A DNA stretch of 6,473 nt from NCBI GenBank assembly GCA_003161195.1, contig PMOV01000362.1:752-7224 (forward strand). Reading direction: 5' to 3'. Each line of letters opens with the position of its first letter. The stretch's first letter is position 1. The position numbers and the translations under genes were made by a program. The notes below the pieces were generated by a model. The model was not told the origin of the DNA and ran no database searches. It was given only the letters and a program-made list of their open reading frames with translations. Of the stretch, positions 1 through 6,473 are shown piece by piece. The DNA comes from Acidobacteriota bacterium (GTDB taxonomy: Bacteria > Acidobacteriota > Terriglobia > Acidiferrales > UBA7541).

Positions 1-78
1 TCGCCCTCGCAATACATGACCACCACCGTCCTCCGCACCGTGGTCGGTGGCCGCACGGTGTACCAGGTCGCGCCATAG
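1..78 (+). CDS. C-terminal fragment of a probable amidohydrolase (5' end outside window)
   Basis: Frame 1 is open from the first base to a TAG stop at 76-78, giving 25 residues; the start lies upstream of the window. The end reads TTTVLRTVVGGRTVYQ followed by VAP. A 'hydrophobic-x-T-V-V-x-G-G-x-x-V-Y' ending is typical of the last beta-strand of the small composite domain in metal-dependent amidohydrolases (imidazolonepropionase-like, YtcJ-like and D-aminoacylase-like enzymes). The codons are C-rich at the third position, as in the next gene. No metal-binding residue lies in the visible part, so the subfamily and substrate cannot be told. The frame and stop are clear; the family name is an inference from one short motif. 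No hairpin with a T tract follows the stop, so transcription may continue into the glycosylase gene 138 bases downstream. Confidence 0.5.
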   Translation, partial: SPSQYMTTTVLRTVVGGRTVYQVAP

Positions 79-216
79 CTCGCAGTTTCCAATTATTTTT
101 AGCCCCCACCAGCAAGGTTTCCGTCCGCCCGCAAACCCCCGCCCGAATCCTTTCGCCGCGCTCGCTCCGGCCATTCGAATTGAATTTTCCCCTCCATCCA
201 TGCACTCTCAATCCCC

Positions 217-1116
217 ATGCCCGAGCTCCCGGACATCGCCGCCTACATCTCCGCCCTCGAGCCTCGTATCCTCGGCCAGACCCTCGCACGTGTCCGCGTC
301 CATGGCGTATTCCTCGTGCGCTCCGTCGATCCGCCGCTTTCCGCCGCCGAGGGCCGCGCCGTCCGCGAACTCCGCCGCATCGGCAAGCGCATCGCCTTCC
401 TGCTGGACAATGACGTTGCCATCGTCCTGCACCTCATGATCGCCGGCCGCCTCCACTGGAAACCTCCCGCCGCAAACATCAGCGCCCGCAACGCCCTCGC
501 CGCTTTCGATTTTCCTCGTGGCTCGCTCCTCCTCACCGAAGCCGGCAGCAAGCGCCGCGCTTCCATACACTTCGTGCGCGGCGCAGCCGCCCTCCGCGAA
601 CTGGACCCCGGCGGCATCGAGATCGCCGGCGCCACCCCAGAATCCTTCCGCGCCGCCCTCACCGCCGAAAATCGCACCCTCAAACGCGCCCTCACCGACC
701 CCCGCCTCCTCAGCGGCATCGGCAACGCCTATTCCGACGAAATCCTCCACGCCGCGCAGCTCTCGCCCATCGCGCAAACCCACAAACTCTCCGCCGCCGA
801 ATGGCAACGCCTCTACGAGGCCACGCGCCATACCCTCGCCACCTGGACGCAACGCCTCAAATCCGAAGCCGCCGTCGCCTTTCCCGAGCACGTCACCGCC
901 TTCCGCGAAGGCATGGCCGTCCACGGCCGCTACGGCCAACCCTGCCCCCGCTGTGGCCAACCCATCCAGCGCATCCGCTATGCCGACAACGAAACCAACT
1001 ACTGCCCCCACTGCCAAACCTCCGGCCGCCTCCTCGCCGACCGCAGCCTCTCCCGCCTCCTCAAATCCGATTGGCCGCGCACCCTCGACGAGCTGGAAGC
1101 CCTGAAACGCCGCTGA
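217..1116 (+). CDS. Fpg/Nei-family DNA glycosylase / AP lyase
   Basis: A 299-residue base-excision-repair enzyme expected to remove oxidised bases from DNA and nick the abasic site. The start is fixed by the N-terminal MPELP: after Met removal, Pro2 is the family's Schiff-base nucleophile and Glu3 the catalytic acid. No Shine-Dalgarno sequence is visible before the ATG. Lys57 (in RRIGK) matches the conserved lysine of the N-terminal domain, and Met74 (HLMIAGRL) the void-filling Met. The helix-two-turn-helix spans about 156-185, with Asn170 in SGIGNAYSDEIL. A zinc finger follows at 243-266 (Cys243, 246, 263, 266; C-X2-C-X16-C-X2-C). Oddities: the sixth residue is Asp where Fpg has Glu; the RRFG loop of Fpg is replaced by TEAGSKRRASIHF (108-119); the finger Arg five residues before the third Cys is Asn258; and 33 residues follow the finger, where E. 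coli Fpg ends. The family is certain. Whether the substrate range is Fpg-like (8-oxoguanine, FapyG) or Nei-like (oxidised pyrimidines) is open, so no gene symbol is given. Confidence 0.95.
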   Translation: MPELPDIAAYISALEPRILGQTLARVRVHGVFLVRSVDPPLSAAEGRAVRELRRIGKRIAFLLDNDVAIVLHLMIAGRLHWKPPAANISARNALAAFDFPRGSLLLTEAGSKRRASIHFVRGAAALRELDPGGIEIAGATPESFRAALTAENRTLKRALTDPRLLSGIGNAYSDEILHAAQLSPIAQTHKLSAAEWQRLYEATRHTLATWTQRLKSEAAVAFPEHVTAFREGMAVHGRYGQPCPRCGQPIQRIRYADNETNYCPHCQTSGRLLADRSLSRLLKSDWPRTLDELEALKRR

Positions 1117-1272
1117 AACCGTGCCGATTTGCATCGTTAGCCCTTCTATAATTCCCTAAAAATAAAACCCCCTATCGACCGCGGATTCCTAGCCCGACCG
1201 CGCAAAATCGCCCCCGCCAATTTTTCCATGCGCCCCATGCAAAAGTTAATTCCAGATTTTTTCAAATTTTTG

Positions 1273-1301
1273 TTGACAACCTTTCCCAGAAGAAATATAT
1301 C
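1273..1301 (+). promoter_or_regulatory. Sigma70-type promoter of the TonB-dependent receptor gene
   Basis: A perfect -35 hexamer TTGACA (1273-1278) is followed after exactly 17 bases by TATATC (1296-1301), which matches 4 of 6 positions of the -10 consensus including the first four. The 32 bases directly upstream (1241-1272) are about 80% A/T, with T runs, in an otherwise GC-rich window, and could act as an UP element. Transcription would begin near 1308-1310, giving a leader of roughly 62 bases before the ATG at 1371. The inferred start point also argues against the TTG at 1314 as the translation start, since it would leave almost no leader. Prediction only; no transcript data were available. 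Confidence 0.6.
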
Positions 1302-1357
1302 CCCTCTCAACAGTTGCTCGGTTCCGTTTCCCAAGGGTTGGCTGTCCAAATTCGAGT

Positions 1358-1361
1358 GGAG
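1358..1361 (+). promoter_or_regulatory. Shine-Dalgarno site that sets the receptor start
   Basis: GGAG lies 9 bases upstream of the ATG at 1371. The same frame stays open back to a TTG at 1314, but the GGAG spacing, and the fact that a typical signal peptide begins at 1371, favour the ATG. This is the only clear Shine-Dalgarno sequence before a start codon in the window; the glycosylase and the transporter have none. Confidence 0.6.
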
Positions 1362-1370
1362 CGTGGTGTG

Positions 1371-4300
1371 ATGACTAATCGTTTGCCTGCACTTCGTGCA
1401 GTTGTTTTCCTATTTGTAGCGCTTCTCCTGCTATTCGTTCCGCAAAACATTTTTGGTCAGTCTGCTACAACCGGCACCATCGTCGGTACCGTTACTGATC
1501 CCTCCGGTGCTGCCATTGGTGGCGCGACTGCTAAGCTCGTCGACGCCTCCACCAACGACTCGCGCATCACGGTAACGAACGAGACCGGCCGCTATATTTT
1601 TGCCAACGTGACCCCCAGCAAGTACAGTCTGGTCATTACTAAGACCGGCTTCCGCACCGAGCGCTTTAGCGACCAGGTCGTCACTGTCGCCACCACGCTC
1701 ACCCTAAACGCCATCATGGAAGTCGGCGCCATTACACAAACTGTCGAAGTCACCTCCACCGGCTCCGATCTCCAGACCATGAATGCCACCGTTGGCAACA
1801 GCGTCTCAGGCGATCTGCTCCAGTCCTTGCCGTCCATCGGTCGCGACGCTTCCACATTCGTAACGCTGCAGCCGGGCGTCTCGCCGGATGGTAGCGTTGC
1901 TGGCGCGGTCGAAGATCAAAGCACCTTCCTCCTCGACGGCGGTCAGAACACCAACGACATGGATGGCAGCATGGCCGTGTACACCCCGAGCTTCGGTGGC
2001 GACCCCACGGGTGGTATCGTCTCCAGTAACTTCGGCTTGGGCGCGCCCTCCGGCGTCATGCCCACCCCGCTCGACAGCGTTGAGGAATTTAAGGTTAGCA
2101 CCACCAACCAGACCGCCGACTTCAACACCTCTGCTGGCGCGCAGGTGCAGATCGTCACCAAGCGTGGCACGAATGATTGGCACGGCTCAGCCTACGAATA
2201 TTATTTGGACAACGGGCTCAACGCCAACACCTGGAACAACAACAACGAGGGCAATCCCAACCCCAGCTACCATTACAGCCGCTTCGGTGGCTCTGGCGGC
2301 GGTCCTCTCGTCAACAAAGAATTTCTTGGCGGCAAAACCTACTTCTTTGCCAACTATGAAGGTTTCCGTTGGAATAATTCCAGCACCTTCGAAACCATCG
2401 TTCCCTCGGCGACCTTGCGCGAAGGCATCATCATCCAGCCAAACGCCTCAGGCGTGAACACCGAATACAACCTCGCGACGGGCACAAATTGCGGTGCGAA
2501 TGGGACTACGGCCTGCGACCCGCGAGGCATCGGTCTCAACCCCGCCATCGCCACACTCTGGGCCAAGGAGCCTATGGGCAACGAAACCGGCGGCGGCGGC
2601 TGCGGCGGATTTGCCGGCAGTGCCCTCTGCGACGGCCTCAATGAGGTCGGCTTCCGCGCCAATCTCTCGATTCCCTATACCTCGAATTTCGGGGTTGCTC
2701 GCTTGGACCACGATTTTGGCCCCAAATGGCACTTCAATACCAGCTACCGCTATTACAAGCTTGAACGCGCTACCACCAACCAGGTGGATATCTCCGGCGG
2801 CACTCCGGTTTCCCTTTCGAACCGTCCACAAGTTCCTTGGTACTACGTCGCCGGCTTGACCACCAACATCACTCCGAATACCACCAACGACTTCCACTAC
2901 AGCTATCTGCGCAACTACTGGTCTTGGAACGACCCCGGCGCTGCGCCCCAGATTTCCTCCCTTGGTGGCGCGCTCGAGCCTTTTGGCGAAACCGCGAGCG
3001 TCTTGGCGCCATATAACGTCAACACCCAAGCCGTCCGCACCCGCTTCTGGGATGGACAAGATAATTTCTTCCGCGATGACGTCACCATTCTTCACGGCAA
3101 CCACCTCTTCACTTTCGGCGGCGCCTATCAACGCAATTTCGATTATCACCAGCGCTCGGACAACGGTGGCGGCATCAACTATCAGCCGGTCTATCAGCTC
3201 GGAACCTACTCCGCTGGGGCTCCCACCGGCGGAAACGTGGATTTTTCTAGCACCCTTCCCGCAGGTGCCAACGCCAGCGCTTGGGGTGCCTTGAGCGACG
3301 TGGTTTTGGGCATCGTATCCCAGTCGCAAATTGCCTACACTCGCCAAGGCGCGAACCTCGCCCTCAATCCGCAGGGAACTCCAGCCTTCGACAAGAGCAC
3401 AATTCCGTATTACAACGTCTACTGGAGCGACTCCTGGCACATGAAGCCTTCGCTTACCATGACCTATGGCTTGGGCTGGACGCTCGAAATGCCACCCACG
3501 GAACAAGACGGCAAGCAGATCGAACTTGTGGATTCCGCAGGTCAGCAAATCGACGTCGAAAGCTATATCAAGCAGCGCGAAACCGCGGCGTTGGCCGGGC
3601 AGGTCTACAATCCGGAAATTGGCTTCGCCTTGGTCCACAACACCGGTAACGGCCAGAAGTACCCCTATCAACCCTTCTACGGTTCTTTCAGCCCGCGCTT
3701 TGCCATGGCTTGGAACCCCAACTACACCGACGGCGTCCTGGGCAAACTATTCGGAGGCAACAAGACCGTCGTTCGGGGTGGCTACAGCCGCATCTACGGC
3801 CGCCTCAACGGTGTCGACTTGGTTCTGTCTCCGCTCCTCGGCGACGGCCTGATCCAAGCCGTGCAATGCAATTACAACCTCGCTCCCACAACTCCCGGTG
3901 GCTCTCCCACCTGCGGCAATAGTTCCAGCGTCCTCAATCCCTCCACCGCTTTTCGCGTCGGAATCGACGGCAACAACGCGCCCATTCCTGCTCCTTCCGC
4001 CACGCTTCCTCAACCGACCTTCCCGGGCTTTAACGCTGTCGCCGCCGGTCCTGGGGAAGCTCTTGACGACCATTTCCGCCCCAACGTCGTCGACTCCTTC
4101 GACCTCACCATTCAGCGCCAGCTCAGTTCCAAGGTGCTGCTGGAAGTCGGCTACATTGGTCGCAAAATCACCCACGAGTATCAGCCCATTAATATCAACG
4201 CTGTTCCGTACATGATGACGCTGGGCGGGCAAACCTTTGCGAAGGCCTATGCCGCCATTGAAGTCGCTCTTGGCTGCAACGTGTCTTTCGCCGCTTGCGG

Positions 4301-5363
4301 TGCCAACGGAGCGCCAGCTTCTCTTCCGGCGCAGCCGTTCTTCGAAACCGCTTTAGCCGGTACCGGTTATTGCGCAGGTTTTGCGAATTGCACTACGGCG
4401 GTTGCCAATAAGGAGTTCGGCAACCTCACCACCCAGAGCGTCTGGAGCCTGTGGAGCGATCTGGACAACGGCGGTTTCAACTTCCCACGCACCATGCTGA
4501 ATACTCCGGTCAATTGCCCGACCGGCGCTGAAATCGGCTGCTCGGGCCAGGACACTTCCGGGGTCGGCGTAAACGCCAGCCTCGGCTATGGCAACTACAA
4601 CGCGGGTTTCGTTTCCCTCAAACTAACCCAATGGCACAACGTAACCCTGCAGCAGAATTTCACCTACAGCAAGGCTTTGGGCACCGGCGCGGTCGTTCAG
4701 GCCTCCAGCGAGTACACTGCCAACGATCCCTTCAACCTGCACAACATGTACGGCGTACAGAACTTTGATCGCAAGTTCGTCTACAACGTGTACGCTTTGC
4801 TCGAAGATCCCTACTATAAGTCCCAGCAGGGCATTCTCGGCCACATTCTCGGCGGTTGGACGGTGGCGCCTATTCTCGCCATCGGCAGCGGCGCACCGGT
4901 TTATTGCAATACCGCCACTGACGGTCAGTCCTTCGGCTCGGGCGACGGCTCCAGCTTCTTTGACAACGAGCAGTGCATTTTCCGCGGCCCCCACGGCAAC
5001 ACTACGGATTCCAGCCTTCACGCCAATGTGGGTCCGGCAGCCTACAGCATTTTTGCCAATCCCGCAGCTCTACTCGCCACCGTTGGTCCTCCTATCCTTG
5101 GCTTAGACCAGGGAACCGGCGGCAACGGCTCGGTCATCCGCGGCCTGATGTACTGGAACGTGGATGCTCGCATAACCAAAAACATCAAGATCTGGGAACG
5201 CGTCAACCTCGAGTTCCAGATGGTCACCACCAACCTCTTCAACCACCCGATCTTCAACGATCCGTCGCTCAACCCGTACTACGGGGTGGCCTACTTCGGT
5301 GTGGTCAGCAATCAGGGCAACAATCCGCGTCAGATGCAGTTCGGTCTGCGCCTCTCGTTCTAA
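1371..5363 (+). CDS. TonB-dependent receptor, Oar-like, with carboxypeptidase-regulatory-like domain
   Basis: A 1330-residue outer-membrane protein. Residues 1-29 form a signal peptide: Arg4 and Arg9, a Leu/Val/Phe-rich core at about 10-23, and probable cleavage after IFG (29). Residues 35-118 are a carboxypeptidase-regulatory-like beta-sandwich (TGTIVGTVTDPSGAAIGGA, then NETGRYIF and a GF motif). QTVEVTS (about 123-129) is a possible TonB box. The plug covers roughly 140-265, with LPSIGRD (153-159), FLLDGG, DSVEEFKV (235-242) and VQIVTKRGT (259-267). The beta-barrel follows to the end, with GGSGGGPL (306-313), YFFANYEGFR (324-333), VARLDHDF (442-449), TNLFNHPIF (about 1287-1295) and a terminal strand ending in Phe1330 (FGLRLSF). 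These short motifs are typical of the large acidobacterial receptor families. The protein would move a bulky substrate across the outer membrane using TonB/ExbBD energy. No SusD-like or catabolic neighbour points to the substrate. All 14 cysteines lie in the barrel, in seven close pairs. The frame is intact throughout. Confidence 0.94.
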   Translation: MTNRLPALRAVVFLFVALLLLFVPQNIFGQSATTGTIVGTVTDPSGAAIGGATAKLVDASTNDSRITVTNETGRYIFANVTPSKYSLVITKTGFRTERFSDQVVTVATTLTLNAIMEVGAITQTVEVTSTGSDLQTMNATVGNSVSGDLLQSLPSIGRDASTFVTLQPGVSPDGSVAGAVEDQSTFLLDGGQNTNDMDGSMAVYTPSFGGDPTGGIVSSNFGLGAPSGVMPTPLDSVEEFKVSTTNQTADFNTSAGAQVQIVTKRGTNDWHGSAYEYYLDNGLNANTWNNNNEGNPNPSYHYSRFGGSGGGPLVNKEFLGGKTYFFANYEGFRWNNSSTFETIVPSATLREGIIIQPNASGVNTEYNLATGTNCGANGTTACDPRGIGLNPAIATLWAKEPMGNETGGGGCGGFAGSALCDGLNEVGFRANLSIPYTSNFGVARLDHDFGPKWHFNTSYRYYKLERATTNQVDISGGTPVSLSNRPQVPWYYVAGLTTNITPNTTNDFHYSYLRNYWSWNDPGAAPQISSLGGALEPFGETASVLAPYNVNTQAVRTRFWDGQDNFFRDDVTILHGNHLFTFGGAYQRNFDYHQRSDNGGGINYQPVYQLGTYSAGAPTGGNVDFSSTLPAGANASAWGALSDVVLGIVSQSQIAYTRQGANLALNPQGTPAFDKSTIPYYNVYWSDSWHMKPSLTMTYGLGWTLEMPPTEQDGKQIELVDSAGQQIDVESYIKQRETAALAGQVYNPEIGFALVHNTGNGQKYPYQPFYGSFSPRFAMAWNPNYTDGVLGKLFGGNKTVVRGGYSRIYGRLNGVDLVLSPLLGDGLIQAVQCNYNLAPTTPGGSPTCGNSSSVLNPSTAFRVGIDGNNAPIPAPSATLPQPTFPGFNAVAAGPGEALDDHFRPNVVDSFDLTIQRQLSSKVLLEVGYIGRKITHEYQPININAVPYMMTLGGQTFAKAYAAIEVALGCNVSFAACGANGAPASLPAQPFFETALAGTGYCAGFANCTTAVANKEFGNLTTQSVWSLWSDLDNGGFNFPRTMLNTPVNCPTGAEIGCSGQDTSGVGVNASLGYGNYNAGFVSLKLTQWHNVTLQQNFTYSKALGTGAVVQASSEYTANDPFNLHNMYGVQNFDRKFVYNVYALLEDPYYKSQQGILGHILGGWTVAPILAIGSGAPVYCNTATDGQSFGSGDGSSFFDNEQCIFRGPHGNTTDSSLHANVGPAAYSIFANPAALLATVGPPILGLDQGTGGNGSVIRGLMYWNVDARITKNIKIWERVNLEFQMVTTNLFNHPIFNDPSLNPYYGVAYFGVVSNQGNNPRQMQFGLRLSF

Positions 5364-5420
5364 CCCAAAACCGCTTCCACTGGCCGTAAACGCCAGCGCT
5401 TTGCAGTAGCAACGAGCCAA

Positions 5421-5451
5421 AAAGGGAGGGCCGCTTCGGCCCTCCTTTTTT
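5421..5451 (+). terminator. Intrinsic (Rho-independent) terminator of the receptor gene
   Basis: A GC-rich hairpin starts about 60 bases after the receptor stop. GGAGGGCC (5425-5432) pairs perfectly with GGCCCTCC (5438-5445) around the 5-base loop GCTTC. It is followed by six T (5446-5451), then G and four more T. The A run before the stem (5419-5423) could extend the pairing and gives a T run on the other strand, so the element may work in both directions. No convergent gene needs that here. It separates the receptor transcript from the transporter gene. Confidence 0.92.
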
Positions 5452-5604
5452 GTTTTCGCGCGCTCCGCACTCGCAACGTTCAACGCGACGAACACGGTAC
5501 GCAAAGCAGCGTGCAGCGCTGCCTTGTCAATGCCGCGCTCACGGCAGCTTCTGAGATAAACTCGTGCGCAGACCGATGAACGCATCGCCGAAATCCTAGC
5601 CGAC

Positions 5605-6473
5605 ATGAACCGCTCGCAGCGCGCTGACCTTTCTCTGGCTTTTTGCTCCTTGCTTTGGGGCGCGACCTTTGTCGTCGTCAAAAATGTTCTCGATTATTCT
5701 TCGGTTTTTATTTTTCTTGCTGTGAGATTTACGCTGGCGGGATTTTTTATGCTGGCGATTCGGCCGCGCGTTTTCCGGCAGCTCGATCGCGACGAACTCT
5801 TTGCCGGCATGCGCCTCGGATTTTTTATGTTTGCGGGCTACGCATTTCAGACCGCGGGTTTGCAGTACACTTCCGCCGCGAACTCTGGATTCGTCACTGG
5901 CTCGAGCGTGGTGCTCGTCCCGATTCTGCTGGCGATTTTCTGGGGGCGTTCGCTCACGCGCTGGGTTTACGCGGGCTCGTTCGCCGCGGTCGCGGGTTTG
6001 TATTTTCTCACCGTGCCCGTGGCGGGCGTCGCGCACCTCAATCGCGGCGACGTTTTAACATTTGTTGCGGCCGGCGCGTATGGCGTGCACATCATTCTCG
6101 TCGGCGAATATGCCAAGCAGCATTCGGTTTCCGCGCTCAGCGTGATTCAAGTTTTGGCGTGCGGCGCGATGGCCTGGGTGATGACCGGCACGACGGCGGC
6201 TATTCGCTGGCAACCGGTGCGTTTCGCGTGGCGCTGGGAATTGCTGCTGGGTATTGCGGTGTGCGCGATTTTTGCCACCGCAATCGCGTTCACGATGCAG
6301 ATGTGGGCGCAGCAGTACACTACGCCGAGTCACGCCGCTATTTTGTTTACGCTCGAGCCGGTGTTTGCCTTTCTCACTTCGTATTTGCTGATTGGCGAGC
6401 GGCTCAGCGGTCGCGGCATGTTTGGCGCGGTGCTCATTTTTGCGGGCATCCTCATCGCTGAGTTGTTCGGTCC
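5605..6473 (+). CDS. DMT-superfamily transporter with two EamA domains (3' end outside window)
   Basis: The frame is open from the ATG at 5605 to the window edge, giving 289 codons plus two bases. Family members are usually about 290-310 residues, so only the tail is missing. About ten hydrophobic segments are visible, near residues 9-27, 33-52, 68-86, 93-113, 118-137, 149-167, 175-195, 211-231, 241-262 and 270-288. Two EamA halves are recognisable: LLWGATFVVVKN and GLQYTSAANSGF in the first, QQYTTPSHAAILFTLEPVFA and then GERLSGRGMFGAVLIF in the second. The repeated 'QYT..' segments show the internal duplication. It is an inner-membrane drug/metabolite transporter, probably exporting a small metabolite or amino acid; the substrate cannot be told. 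The in-frame TAA at 5557 and the absence of any ATG, GTG or TTG between it and 5605 support the chosen start. No clear Shine-Dalgarno site or promoter is seen. Codon use differs from the glycosylase: GCG dominates for Ala and TTT for Phe. Confidence 0.93.
   Translation, partial: MNRSQRADLSLAFCSLLWGATFVVVKNVLDYSSVFIFLAVRFTLAGFFMLAIRPRVFRQLDRDELFAGMRLGFFMFAGYAFQTAGLQYTSAANSGFVTGSSVVLVPILLAIFWGRSLTRWVYAGSFAAVAGLYFLTVPVAGVAHLNRGDVLTFVAAGAYGVHIILVGEYAKQHSVSALSVIQVLACGAMAWVMTGTTAAIRWQPVRFAWRWELLLGIAVCAIFATAIAFTMQMWAQQYTTPSHAAILFTLEPVFAFLTSYLLIGERLSGRGMFGAVLIFAGILIAELFG

Noticed and set aside
208..1134. A 308-codon open frame on the minus strand covering nearly all of the glycosylase gene
   Set aside because: It is a by-product of C-rich third positions on the + strand, which leave few stops on the opposite strand. 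The translation is low-complexity Gly/Ala/Glu/Val with no recognisable domain, while the + strand encodes a complete enzyme with its catalytic motifs.
1147..1152. A perfect TATAAT just after the glycosylase stop, as a second receptor promoter
   Set aside because: No acceptable -35 hexamer lies 16-18 bases upstream; the nearest candidate, TTTGCA at 1128-1133, is only 13 bases away, and there is no extended -10 TG. The 1273-1301 promoter is far better.
1146..1349. A 67-codon minus-strand open frame spanning the receptor promoter region
   Set aside because: It has no recognisable domain and overlaps the promoter, the AT-rich tract and the leader. Nothing supports translation.
1314..1370. TTG at 1314 as the receptor start, adding 19 residues
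   Set aside because: It falls within a few bases of the predicted transcription start and has no Shine-Dalgarno site. It would put a polar segment before a normal signal peptide, which begins cleanly at the ATG at 1371.
2448..3671. A 407-codon open frame on the minus strand inside the receptor gene
   Set aside because: It lies wholly within the receptor coding region, whose frame is intact and carries family motifs. The minus-strand translation shows no domain, signal peptide or ribosome binding site.
5380..5396. Small hairpin CTGGC / GCCAG after the receptor stop
   Set aside because: The stem is only five base pairs with a 7-base loop and no T tract; the strong terminator lies just downstream.
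5524..5562. TTGTCA with GATAAA / TAAACT as a transporter promoter
   Set aside because: The spacing is 25-27 bases, too long for a sigma70 promoter, and the -10 match is only 4 of 6. A lone TG before GATAAA could make an extended -10, but this is too weak to annotate.
5576..5599. A 7-codon ORF (ATG to TAG) ending 5 bases before the transporter start, as a possible leader peptide
   Set aside because: It has no ribosome binding site, no run of regulatory codons and no attenuator-like hairpin; an ORF this short is expected by chance.
5643..6461. A 272-codon + strand frame within the transporter region
   Set aside because: Its translation is Arg/Cys/His-rich and unlike any family, whereas the frame starting at 5605 gives a clear ten-helix EamA protein running through the window edge. 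This is a shadow frame.

Overview
The window looks like ordinary chromosomal DNA of a GC-rich, Gram-negative soil-type bacterium, most likely an acidobacterium (Acidobacteriota, Terriglobia-like). The main reason is the very long TonB-dependent receptor with an N-terminal carboxypeptidase-regulatory-like domain, an Oar-like architecture that is strongly expanded in that phylum. The C-terminally extended Fpg/Nei-type glycosylase fits but is not diagnostic. The taxonomic call is inference from protein style, not from a marker gene.

Layout, all genes on the + strand: (1) bases 1-78 are the last 25 codons of a gene that starts outside the window, probably an amidohydrolase. (2) After a 138-base gap with no visible terminator comes a complete Fpg/Nei-family base-excision-repair glycosylase (217-1116). 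(3) A 254-base intergenic region carries a good sigma70-type promoter (1273-1301) with an AT-rich upstream tract. (4) A 1330-residue TonB-dependent outer-membrane receptor follows (1371-5363) and ends just before a strong intrinsic terminator (5421-5451). (5) About 150 bases of unassigned spacer lead to a nearly complete DMT/EamA-type inner-membrane transporter (5605 to the window end), which is cut off by the window edge.

The genes do not form an obvious pathway. The receptor has its own promoter, ribosome binding site and terminator, so it reads as a single-gene transcription unit inserted between a repair gene and a transporter. No SusD-like partner, TonB/ExbB/ExbD genes, catabolic genes or regulator lie next to it, so its substrate cannot be inferred from context. 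The glycosylase may be cotranscribed with the amidohydrolase-like gene upstream.

I found no RNA gene, CRISPR array, insertion sequence, integrase, toxin-antitoxin pair or defence gene, and no convincing new system. The points most worth a second look are seven closely spaced cysteine pairs confined to the barrel part of the receptor, the unusual active-site and finger variants of the glycosylase, and the sharply different codon use of the two flanking genes.
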